Of a stretch of 28,833 bases of DNA, positions 22,379 to 28,833 are shown in pieces. The stretch is from an uncultured Eubacteriales bacterium. GTDB lineage: Bacteria > Bacillota > Clostridia > Oscillospirales > CAG-272. The first letter of the stretch is position 1; every line of letters starts with the position of its first letter. The position numbers were made by a program, and so were the translations under genes. The stretch is taken from NCBI GenBank assembly GCA_934481515.1, contig CAKSPO010000025.1, positions 1-28,833 on the forward strand, in the 5' to 3' direction. The notes below the pieces were generated by a model. It had not been told where the DNA came from and made no database searches. It worked only from the letters and a program-made list of their open reading frames with translations.

Positions 22379-22559
22379 GTCCGGTATACTTTAAAAATGC
22401 CACGATCCGGAAACAGACAGAACATATTTGCCTAACATTCCGGTCATATCGGATTTTTGCTTTGTTTATCAAACATTCATATTTCCATCACATAGTTTCC
22501 GCATTGAAACGATATAATCAATGTGAATTCAGGAAACCGGATCTTCAGGAGGTAAAACC

Positions 22560-23252
22560 ATGACAGACACAAAGCTTCTTGTGATAGACGATGACGCAAG
22601 CATCGGCGAAATGCTCAAGGTCTATTTTGAAAACGAAGGATACGAGGTAAAGATTGCATCCGACGGAACAGAGGGACTCAGCTATTTCAAGATTTTTTCG
22701 CCGGATCTGGTACTGCTCGATATCGTGATGCCGAAGAAGGACGGCTGGCAGGTCTGCCGTGAAATCCGGGAAATGTCCTCCAAACCGATCATTATGGTCA
22801 GCGCCAAAAGCGACGTGTTCGATAAGGTGCTGGGGTTGGAACTGGGAGCAGATGATTTTGTCGTCAAGCCCTTTGATATCAAGGAGCTTTCCGCCAGAGT
22901 CAAAGCGGTTCTGCGCAGATGTCGTTCGCATGCCAATCAGGACGATGAGGATGTCATCAAATTCGATAACATTGAGATCAGTCATCAGAAATATGAACTG
23001 AAGCTGCGCGGAGAATCGGTGGATATCCCGCCGAAGGAGCTTCAATTGCTGTATTTTCTTGCTTCCAATTATAACCGCGTCTTTACCAGAGACCAGCTTC
23101 TGGATAAAGTTTGGGGATTTGATTATCTCGGCGACTCCCGCACGGTGGACGTGCACATCAAACGTCTTCGTGAAAAGCTGGAGGGCGTTTCGGACAAATG
23201 GGTACTCAAAACGGTTTGGGGGGTCGGATACAAATTCGAACTGCTGAACTGA
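22560..23252 (+). CDS. OmpR/WalR-type response regulator
   Basis: A 230-residue two-component transcription factor. The receiver domain (1-~118) has the acidic pocket D10-D12, phospho-acceptor D54 in LLDIVMP, and the conserved lysine in ADDFVVKPF. The C-terminal winged-helix domain (~130-230) has the recognition-helix segment RTVDVHIKRLREKL and ends in the typical KTVWGVGYKFELLN. The ATG follows CAGGAGG. No histidine kinase gene is adjacent, so it is an orphan in this window. It is followed by an HtrA-like protease, an association also known from walR loci (walR...htrC), which hints at a cell-envelope role; this is inference. A TATAAT at 22513-22518 may belong to its promoter but lacks a clear -35. 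Confidence 0.92.
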   Translation: MTDTKLLVIDDDASIGEMLKVYFENEGYEVKIASDGTEGLSYFKIFSPDLVLLDIVMPKKDGWQVCREIREMSSKPIIMVSAKSDVFDKVLGLELGADDFVVKPFDIKELSARVKAVLRRCRSHANQDDEDVIKFDNIEISHQKYELKLRGESVDIPPKELQLLYFLASNYNRVFTRDQLLDKVWGFDYLGDSRTVDVHIKRLREKLEGVSDKWVLKTVWGVGYKFELLN

Positions 23253-23259
23253 TGAAACA

Positions 23260-23298
23260 AAGCCGCACGATCGCCGCAAAGAACGGATCGTGCGGCTT
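23260..23298 (+). terminator. Hairpin between response regulator and htrA-like gene
   Basis: A 13-bp perfect stem (23260-23272 with 23286-23298, core GCCGCACGATC). The T-tract after it is interrupted (TTGCACTCTTTT), so it may terminate only partly and set the ratio between the two genes. Confidence 0.65.
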
Positions 23299-23334
23299 GC
23301 ACTCTTTTCCGCAAAGACAGAGGAGGAATCCGCC

Positions 23335-24198
23335 ATGACAGAAGAACAGAAACAAAACAACGCAGATTCCGCGATCCCGCCGGTACCCGTTTCGACGGAA
23401 CAGACGGCTTGTCAGGAAAGCACGGAGGAAAGTTCGGAAGCCCGACCTGCAAATCGCAGCAGAAAACACGGAGCAGTTGCATCCGCCTTTTTGGTTTTGG
23501 CAATTTTTCTCCTTTCCGGTGTTCTTCTGCCGATTGCCATTGCGCTGACCGGACGCATACAACCACAGCCTGCAACGGCAGAGAATGTGGCAGGAGCCGT
23601 ATCCGAAGCAGTGAACCCCTCCGTTGTCCTCATTTACGCGCAGAACAGCGATGGCTGCAGCTACGGAACCGGCTTTTTCCTTCGGGAGGACGGCTATATT
23701 GCAACCAATGCACACGTTATAAAGGGGTACAGCGACATTACTGTCACGCTGTATTCCGGCGAAGAACGGCAGGCATCGGTTATCGCGCAATCCGCGTCAG
23801 ATGATCTTGCGCTTCTGCGTATCCGCGGAACCGGCTACCCGGCTGTAAAAACCGGAGATTCTGCCGCTGTGCGCGTCGGTGATCTTGCCGTTGTCATCGG
23901 CAATCCCGCCGGAACGGATGCACCGTGGACCACAACCAAAGGGATTATTTCCGCCGTCAACCGCAGGGTCGCCGTGGAAGGAGAGAAAGGGTCTGTCAAA
24001 GAAATTCCCATGCTGCAAACCGATGCCACCGTCAACAAAGGGAACTCCGGCGGACCGCTTTGCAACCGGGAAGGGGAAGTGATCGGAATTGTCACAAGCC
24101 GTCTGACCGGTTATGACCATATCAGCTTTGCGATCCCGATCAATCACGCCATGGAGGTTTTCGCTGCAATGCTGGGCGATTCCGCCGAAACAAAATAA
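23335..24198 (+). CDS. HtrA/DegP-like membrane-anchored serine protease
   Basis: A 287-residue trypsin-like quality-control protease. A cytoplasmic acidic N-terminus (1-45) precedes one membrane helix (~46-70), and the catalytic domain faces outside. The triad is H127 (TNAHVI), D157 (SDDLALL) and S238 (GNSGGP). No PDZ domain follows: the protein ends soon after the protease fold, making it shorter than typical HtrA (~400). Without PDZ, substrate gating must differ, or a partner supplies it. The ATG follows GAGGAGG; an in-frame start at 23290 lies inside the preceding hairpin and is rejected. It lies 82 bp after the response regulator and may be co-transcribed with it. Confidence 0.9.
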   Translation: MTEEQKQNNADSAIPPVPVSTEQTACQESTEESSEARPANRSRKHGAVASAFLVLAIFLLSGVLLPIAIALTGRIQPQPATAENVAGAVSEAVNPSVVLIYAQNSDGCSYGTGFFLREDGYIATNAHVIKGYSDITVTLYSGEERQASVIAQSASDDLALLRIRGTGYPAVKTGDSAAVRVGDLAVVIGNPAGTDAPWTTTKGIISAVNRRVAVEGEKGSVKEIPMLQTDATVNKGNSGGPLCNREGEVIGIVTSRLTGYDHISFAIPINHAMEVFAAMLGDSAETK

Positions 24199-24243
24199 CG
24201 AATCCCGTTTTCAATCGGTAGTTCGATTGAAAACGGGATTCGT
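24198..24243. terminator. Bidirectional terminator between htrA-like and ABC-F genes
   Basis: A perfect 20-bp inverted repeat (24198-24217 with 24224-24243, 6-nt loop) followed by CTTTTTC on the plus strand. It begins on the last base of the protease stop codon and lies just past the end of the convergent ABC-F gene. Confidence 0.93.
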
Positions 24244-24248
24244 CTTTT

Positions 24249-25847
24249 TCATAGCCCTTTTTCCTTTTTCCATGCAAGGAAATCTTCGTATGTTCCCTGA
24301 TAATCCAGTGCGGAGCCATCCGGACGGATCTCAATGATCCGGTTTGCTACTGTGTTGACCAGCTCATAATCGTGTGAGGTAAAGATCAGGTTGCCTTTGA
24401 AGGCAGAAAGACCGTTGTTGACCGCACTGATGGATTCCAGATCCAAGTGATCCGTCGGCTGATCCAGAAGAAGGAAGTTGGAACCGAACAGCATCATCCG
24501 TGCAAACATACAGCGTACCTTCTCTCCGCCGGAAAGAACCTTGACCGGCTTGAAAACGCTGTCGTTGGAAAAGAGCATCCGTCCGAGGAATCCGCGCAGA
24601 TAGGTTTCCGTCGTCTCCTTGGAATACTGCGCCAGCCAGTCGATGATCGAAAGATCACAGTCCTTGAAATAGGCGGAATTGTCGTGCGGGAAATAGGATT
24701 TTGTAATACTGACGCCCCATTTGAAGCTGCCGCTGTCCGGCTCCGCCTCCTCCATCAGTATCCGAAAGAGCATCGTCAGCGCCGTTTCGTTTCCGAGAAG
24801 CGCTATTTTATCGTCCTTGCCGACGGTGAAGGTCAGATTTTTGAAGAGCGGAACACCGTCTGCCTCTTTGGTCAGATCTTTCACAAACAGAATGTCCTTC
24901 CCGGCGACCCGATCCATATCAAATCCGATGAACGGGTAGCGCCGGCTGGAAGCGGGAAGTTCTTCCACCGTCAGCTTGTCCAAGAGCTTCCGTCGGGAGG
25001 TCGCCTGCTTGGACTTGGACTTGTTCGCGGAAAAGCGGGAGATAAACGCCTGCAATTCCTTGATTTTTTCCTCCGCCTTCTTATTCTGCTGCTTCATCAT
25101 CCGCTGAATCAGCTGACTGGACTCATACCAGAATTCGTAGTTTCCGACATACATTTTGATACCGGAGTAATCAATATCCACAATGTTGGTGCAAACGTCA
25201 TTGAGAAAATGCCGGTCGTGGGAAACCACCAGAACGGTACCGAAATAATCGGCAAGAAACTCCTCCAGCCAGCGGATGGCATCAATGTCAAGACCGTTGG
25301 TCGGCTCGTCCAGCATAATAATGTCGGGATTTCCGAACAATGCCTGCGCCAGCATCACCTTGACCTTTTCGCTTTCCCGCAGGGAAGACATCACATCGGA
25401 AAGCTGATCCTCCCGAAGTCCCAGCCCTTGCAGCAGCTTTGAAATTTCGGATTCCGCCTCCCAGCCGTTCATCTCGGCAAATTCACTTTCCAGCTCCGAT
25501 GCGCGCAAGCCGTCCGCCTCTGTGAAATCCTCTTTTTCGTAGATTGCGTCCTTTTCCTTCATGATGTCGTAGAGCTTGCGGTTGCCCATCATCACCGTGT
25601 CCAGAACCGTGTATTCGTCAAAGGCAAAGTGATCCTGACGGAGTACCGACATCCGGACGGTATCCGGAATGCTGACCTCCCCCGAGGACGGCTCCAGTTC
25701 ACCGCAGAGAATTTTCAGAAAGGTGGATTTTCCGGCACCGTTTGCACCGATGATTCCGTAGCAATTGCCGGGGGTGAATTTCAGATTGACGTCCTTGAAC
25801 AAAAGCTGACCGCCAAAATGAAAGCTGAGATTGGAAATGGTAATCAT
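24249..25847 (-). CDS. ABC-F family ATPase (YkpA/YbiT-like)
   Basis: A 532-residue soluble protein with two ABC domains joined by a linker (~240-300) and no membrane segment, the ABC-F layout. ABC-F proteins bind the ribosome E-site region and act on translation or drug resistance. Domain 1 has Walker A GANGAGKS (34-41) and Walker B LDEPT (E181), but its signature is LRESEK (156-161) instead of LSGGEK. Domain 2 has an intact LSGGEK (438-443), but Walker A is LGNETALT (351-358) without the lysine, and the catalytic Glu is Gln (LDQPTD, Q463). One composite ATP site is thus intact and the other degenerate. The ATG follows TGAGGT; upstream in-frame codons to 25988 extend past the predicted transcript start and are rejected. 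Confidence 0.93.
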   Translation of the reverse strand: MITISNLSFHFGGQLLFKDVNLKFTPGNCYGIIGANGAGKSTFLKILCGELEPSSGEVSIPDTVRMSVLRQDHFAFDEYTVLDTVMMGNRKLYDIMKEKDAIYEKEDFTEADGLRASELESEFAEMNGWEAESEISKLLQGLGLREDQLSDVMSSLRESEKVKVMLAQALFGNPDIIMLDEPTNGLDIDAIRWLEEFLADYFGTVLVVSHDRHFLNDVCTNIVDIDYSGIKMYVGNYEFWYESSQLIQRMMKQQNKKAEEKIKELQAFISRFSANKSKSKQATSRRKLLDKLTVEELPASSRRYPFIGFDMDRVAGKDILFVKDLTKEADGVPLFKNLTFTVGKDDKIALLGNETALTMLFRILMEEAEPDSGSFKWGVSITKSYFPHDNSAYFKDCDLSIIDWLAQYSKETTETYLRGFLGRMLFSNDSVFKPVKVLSGGEKVRCMFARMMLFGSNFLLLDQPTDHLDLESISAVNNGLSAFKGNLIFTSHDYELVNTVANRIIEIRPDGSALDYQGTYEDFLAWKKEKGL

Positions 25848-25959
25848 GAAATACCTCACTTGCGTTTTCTGTCCGTATACCGGGAAACCGACACAAACAG
25901 CGCTTCCGCCGATACACATATGCCCCGCAATCCGTTCAAAACAGGAGCACGACCGTATT

Positions 25960-25988
25960 ATTATATCACATCTTCCGCATCTTTGCAA
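25960..25988 (-). promoter_or_regulatory. Promoter of the ABC-F gene
   Basis: Minus-strand TTGCAA (25983-25988), a 17-bp spacer ending in TGTGA, and perfect TATAAT (25960-25965). The ~105-nt leader has no terminator-like hairpin. The 414-bp interval 25848-26261 holds this promoter and the plus-strand lipoprotein promoter; I see nothing else in it. Confidence 0.85.
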
Positions 25989-26149
25989 CCTTTTTCTGCT
26001 TTCTCCTTTTCTGTCACAAAAAAGTAAGGTGCCACTGTCCCAAATTGAAAATCACCTGAAGCAAGAATAAATAAAGAAGAAAGCCTTTCAGCCACTTTGC
26101 TTTCAAAGAAGCCAAAATCCTTCAGAATTGTAAATAATTTGTTATTAAC

Positions 26150-26178
26150 TTGACTTTTTCTAAAAAATATGATATCTT
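26150..26178 (+). promoter_or_regulatory. Promoter of the tandem lipoprotein genes
   Basis: TTGACT (26150-26155), a 17-bp spacer ending in ATATGA, and TATCTT (26173-26178). The leader is about 75 nt. Confidence 0.75.
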
Positions 26179-26261
26179 GGTCTTGATAGATTTTGCTGAA
26201 AATCAACGGAGACACACCCGCTGACTTCCGCAACCTTCCGACTCTGTGAAAGGAGAATCTG

Positions 26262-26786
26262 ATGCAAACATTAAAAAAGCAGTTATGTTTTTTATCCTTA
26301 TGCCTTCTTTTTCTGCTCGGACTGAATGTTCTGAGCGGATGCGTCCGCATCGAACCTCGTTCTCTGATTGAACGTGATCCGGATGTCGGAGAGAACTGTC
26401 GCGCCATACTTACGTCGCAACCGCAAAAGGTCTTTTTCAGCTCCGCTTCTTCTCCGTATAAATATACAGCGAACACGGCGAAAACAGTTTCCTCTCTGCA
26501 GGAGCTGTTGCGCACAGTGGCATTGCATCTGAACGAGCGAATCGATTATGACGCTATGAGCCTGTCCGAGCGCGAAAACCTGTTTGCAAATGCCTCTTAT
26601 CTTGGAAGCATCCATCTGTATGTTTCCGACGAAAAAGGCATCACTATGGCTTTTTATCCTTCCATAGTCTGCATTACGGCGTATTTTGAGAACGGATCGG
26701 AACGGGTATACTTCCGTTCCGATACCGATCTTTTTGAATTTGTAATGGAAGCGGAAACGATTTTTCGGGCTGAACGAAAAAGTTAA
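26262..26786 (+). CDS. Putative lipoprotein, unknown family (first of tandem pair)
   Basis: A 174-residue predicted lipoprotein that I do not recognise. The N-terminus is basic then hydrophobic, and ends in a good lipobox, VLSGC (C27). The rest is a soluble domain with mixed alpha/beta character and no obvious catalytic motif. It shares a layout with the next gene: lipobox Cys at 27, a VGENCRAIL segment near 42-50, and an end reading RVYFRSDTDLFEFVMEAE. The start ATG follows AAAGGAG. The neighbour starts 15 bp downstream, so the two form an operon behind a clear promoter. A surface sensor or binding role is possible but not shown. Confidence 0.7.
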   Translation: MQTLKKQLCFLSLCLLFLLGLNVLSGCVRIEPRSLIERDPDVGENCRAILTSQPQKVFFSSASSPYKYTANTAKTVSSLQELLRTVALHLNERIDYDAMSLSERENLFANASYLGSIHLYVSDEKGITMAFYPSIVCITAYFENGSERVYFRSDTDLFEFVMEAETIFRAERKS

Positions 26787-26801
26787 AGAAAGGAGACTCT
26801 C

Positions 26802-27359
26802 ATGCCTACCGGAAAAAGAATTCTTTTTGTAACGCTTGCTGGGATGTTCTGCCTGACCGTCCTGATTTCCTTCAGCAGCTGTTTCCATTTCCAACCGGTT
26901 CTTGCGACGGAAGAGAACCTTATCGTCGGAAAAACATGGCGTGCTGTTGTTTCCGACGAAACAACGGAAATTCACCGGGCAATTTTCACCATTCCAAATC
27001 AGGATGGTGAGGAAAAAGACCAACTCATCACCGACCGGGATGCCATCCGGGAGCTGATCCGATGTCTCCGGGATTTTGCACCGCATATCACCGAGGAAGT
27101 GGATTTTCCCGAACTTGACCAAAGGGAAGCGGAGAGAATCCGCACACCGGAAAGCAGGAATTACGGCGTTCTGTATCTGCAGACAGAAGCTCCTGTCCGA
27201 CGCGGAGAGGTTGCAACCCTACAGGTGGAGCTCCGCGAGGAAGGTGTTGCTGTTATGATCATTTATGATACCGGAAATCGTACCGTCTGGTTCCGTACCG
27301 ATAAGAATCCGCAGGAAACCATCCGCCAAATGGAACAGATTTGCCGCTCCGTCTCTTAA
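26802..27359 (+). CDS. Putative lipoprotein, unknown family (second of tandem pair)
   Basis: A 185-residue predicted lipoprotein without a recognised domain. A signal-like N-terminus ends in FSSC (C27), a weak lipobox because Phe is at -3, so lipidation is less certain than for its neighbour. It appears to be a diverged paralogue of the preceding protein: VGKTWRAVV aligns with VGENCRAIL, and RTVWFRTDKNPQETIRQME with RVYFRSDTDLFEFVMEAE near the C-terminus. The middle contains a charged ITDRDAIRELIRCLRDF helix. The ATG follows AAAGGAG. Duplication is inferred from these short matches and shared layout. Confidence 0.7.
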   Translation: MPTGKRILFVTLAGMFCLTVLISFSSCFHFQPVLATEENLIVGKTWRAVVSDETTEIHRAIFTIPNQDGEEKDQLITDRDAIRELIRCLRDFAPHITEEVDFPELDQREAERIRTPESRNYGVLYLQTEAPVRRGEVATLQVELREEGVAVMIIYDTGNRTVWFRTDKNPQETIRQMEQICRSVS

Positions 27360-27379
27360 AAAATCACTAAAACAGTCAG

Positions 27380-27411
27380 GCAGCCGCTCCCGAAAATTCG
27401 GAAATGGCTGC
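27380..27411 (+). terminator. Probable terminator after the lipoprotein operon
   Basis: GCAGCC (27380-27385) pairs with GGCTGC (27406-27411) and encloses a small stem CCGA/TCGG (27390-27393 with 27398-27401). TTGCAGTTTTCC follows. It lies 21 bp past the lipoprotein stop; the T-tract is imperfect. Confidence 0.6.
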
Positions 27412-27435
27412 TTGCAGTTTTCCATGAAGGGAAGA

Positions 27436-27580
27436 GTCATGTTTTCCGTTTCACACCGAGAGAAGCCGGCATGTCATACCTGCCGGTATGTTTGGATTTT
27501 TCTTTACGGATTCGGCTCTCTTTCTGTCGCTCTCACCTCTATTGTAACACTACACCGCACTTTCGGGTGCGGCTGTTTTT
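27436..27580 (+). ncRNA. Candidate structured RNA ending in a terminator
   Basis: Inside the gene-free interval 27360-27773, GAGAG-A-AGCCG can pair with CGGCT-CTCTT around a central hairpin CATACC-TGCC-GGTATG. The tract ends in a clean intrinsic terminator, CCGCAC (27555-27560) with GTGCGG (27567-27572) followed by GTTTTT. No convincing promoter or family match is visible. The terminator itself is well supported; a discrete RNA is a hypothesis. No CRISPR repeat or cas gene is present. Confidence 0.3.
27555..27580 (+). terminator. Orphan intrinsic terminator
   Basis: A 6-bp GC stem, CCGCAC/GTGCGG with loop TTTCGG, is followed by CTGTTTTTA. It lies ~195 bp past the nearest upstream gene, which already has its own hairpin, and before the MFS promoter. 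Confidence 0.75.
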
Positions 27581-27695
27581 ATCCTGCAAATTCGGTTAAA
27601 ATGTGTTTGCTTATTTCCATTCAAAAAGAACGAAGGAGCGGCAGAAAAATGAAAGTTTTTTCTCCTTTTCCGTAACCGCTTCTTTTCAGAAAGAC

Positions 27696-27724
27696 TTTCC
27701 ATTTGCCGGGGAGTATGCTATAAT
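27696..27724 (+). promoter_or_regulatory. Promoter of the MFS gene
   Basis: A weak -35 TTTCCA (27696-27701), a 17-bp spacer ending in TATGC, and perfect TATAAT (27719-27724). The extended -10 probably compensates for the poor -35. Confidence 0.7.
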
Positions 27725-27773
27725 AAGCGAAAGAAAAAAGCCGCTCTCGGCAAGCGTCAAAGGGAGTCTGAAC

Positions 27774-28833
27774 ATGAACCGAAACGATTCTGTCAAAAAA
27801 GCTTTTCTCGTCGGTGGAATTTCCGTTTTCTCGTATGTATCAAATTATGTTCTTCGGAACCTTCTGAGTGTGCTGACACCGTTTATGCTGAAGGAATCCC
27901 TCTATGGAAAAGAATACATCGCGCTGCTCTCCACATGCTATATGATCGCTTATGCGGCAGGGCAGCTGCTCAACGGCATTCTCGGAGACCGCTTCCGCGC
28001 CGCATTCATGGTTCTGACCGGATTGAGTGTTGCCGGGATTGCCTCCGTTCTGTTTCCGCTGCTTCCGTTTCGTCCGTTTCAGATTTTCTGCTTTCTCATC
28101 ATCGGCTACGGGCTTTCCATGGTACGGGGACCCTTGATGAAGCTGATTACGGAAAATACAACACCGGATATTTCCCGGATCATCTGCCTTTTCTTTTCGT
28201 TTTCCGGCTTTGCAGGCCCCTTGATTGCCAGCATCATTTCCATGCTCTTCCACTGGGACGCGGCGTTCGTCGTAACCGGAGGCATCACTGTTTTTGTGGC
28301 ATTCTTTTCTTTTGTCTCCATCCGGACGCTGGAAAAGAAGGGGAAGATCTCTTTCCTTCCGCTGGAAGGCGGCGGGAAAGAAGCAATCCTCGGTGTTTTC
28401 CGCGTGCCGGGATTCTGCTTCTACCTTCTGATCGCCTGTCTTGTTGAAATTGCCGGAACCTCCGTTACCTTCTGGATTCCCACGTTTCTTTCGGAATACC
28501 TCCGTTGCGGGGAGGAAACCTCCAACATGATTTTTTCGGGCATCTCTTTGGTGCGTGCGCTGGTTCCGTTCTGTACCTTTGCGCTATACCGGCTTTTTGG
28601 AGGTCGCGACCGGTTTCTGATGCGCATCTGCTACGGGATTGCGTTCCTTTGCTTTGCGGGAATGCTGATAGCTCCGGCGGGAATCGGAACCGTCGTTCTT
28701 CTCCTGACTGCACTGATAATGAACGGATTTGTCTCCGCATTGCTCTGGAGCATTTATATTCCCGGTCTCGGAAAAACCGGGCGGGTTTCCAGCATCAACG
28801 GAATTTTAGACTGCAGCGGATACATCGCCGCCG
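27774..28833 (+). CDS. MFS transporter, 3' end outside window
   Basis: The first 353 residues of a major facilitator superfamily protein. The reading frame stays open to the window edge with no stop. About nine to ten membrane helices are visible. Between helices 2 and 3 lies GQLLNGILGDRFRA, the MFS signature loop (G-x-L-x-D-R), and a cytoplasmic loop (KKGKISFLPLEGGGKE, about 186-201) separates the two halves. The start region, with NYVLRNLLSVLTPFML, resembles the organophosphate:phosphate antiporter/GlpT-UhpC-like branch, but the substrate cannot be named. The ATG follows AAAGGGAG with good spacing. It has its own promoter. Confidence 0.85.
   Translation, partial: MNRNDSVKKAFLVGGISVFSYVSNYVLRNLLSVLTPFMLKESLYGKEYIALLSTCYMIAYAAGQLLNGILGDRFRAAFMVLTGLSVAGIASVLFPLLPFRPFQIFCFLIIGYGLSMVRGPLMKLITENTTPDISRIICLFFSFSGFAGPLIASIISMLFHWDAAFVVTGGITVFVAFFSFVSIRTLEKKGKISFLPLEGGGKEAILGVFRVPGFCFYLLIACLVEIAGTSVTFWIPTFLSEYLRCGEETSNMIFSGISLVRALVPFCTFALYRLFGGRDRFLMRICYGIAFLCFAGMLIAPAGIGTVVLLLTALIMNGFVSALLWSIYIPGLGKTGRVSSINGILDCSGYIAA

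Noticed and set aside
22191..22472. 93-codon minus-strand open frame upstream of ychF
   Set aside because: It crosses the plus-strand promoter and the inverted repeat, has no ribosome binding site and no recognisable domain.
27436..27580. tracrRNA or CRISPR remnant
   Set aside because: No repeats, spacers or cas genes are present anywhere in the window; the hairpin terminator alone is not evidence.
27422..27675. Open frame between the lipoprotein operon and the MFS gene
   Set aside because: It reads through the orphan terminator at 27555-27580, lacks a ribosome binding site, and its composition does not look like protein.

Overview
This window looks like ordinary chromosome from a Gram-positive anaerobe, most probably a member of Bacillota class Clostridia (gut-type Oscillospirales/Christensenellales relatives). 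This is inferred from gene families and sigma-A-type promoters, not from a marker gene. The clues are DNA polymerase I without proofreading residues, a GGGtGRT/NifU-like gene pair, a housekeeping PduL phosphotransacylase, a TepA-type Clp peptidase, split short ChrA proteins, lipobox lipoproteins and AGGAGG ribosome binding sites. I see no rRNA, tRNA, CRISPR array, insertion sequence, prophage or attachment site.

Layout from left to right. 1-2.4 kb: uracil permease and a flavodoxin-like protein, both on the minus strand. 2.7-4.0 kb: a MATE exporter on the plus strand behind a leader with an internal terminator. 4.1-9.0 kb: a minus-strand cluster read in the order DUF362 protein, Lgt-like protein, two half-size chromate transporters and glutamine-dependent NAD synthetase. 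9.2-11.7 kb: SGNH hydrolase, NifU-like scaffold and GGGtGRT protein, spaced 14 bp apart. 11.8-12.4 kb: pduL. 12.6-13.3 kb: a TepA/ClpP-like peptidase on the plus strand. 13.4-18.1 kb: a minus-strand operon of lipase-like lipoprotein, ABC ATPase and double-FtsX permease. 18.3-20.9 kb: polA. 21.0-22.1 kb: ychF (minus). 22.6-24.2 kb: an orphan OmpR-type response regulator and an HtrA-like membrane protease. 24.2-25.8 kb: an ABC-F ATPase (minus). 26.3-27.4 kb: two tandem, distantly paralogous lipoproteins. 27.8 kb to the end: an MFS transporter cut by the window edge.

Transcription signals are unusually readable. About a dozen promoters have a -35, a 17-bp spacer and a -10, and nearly all carry a TGn extended -10. 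Most transcription units end in strong hairpins, several shared by convergent genes. Three leaders (MATE, uraA and the lipase operon) contain terminator-like hairpins between promoter and start codon. The MATE leader has a full set of mutually exclusive helices and is the best candidate for an undescribed cis-regulatory RNA. Other points to revisit are an ABC-F protein whose second ATP site is degenerate at every motif, an Lgt-family protein with cysteines in its signature, and a gene-free stretch near 27.4-27.6 kb with stacked hairpins.
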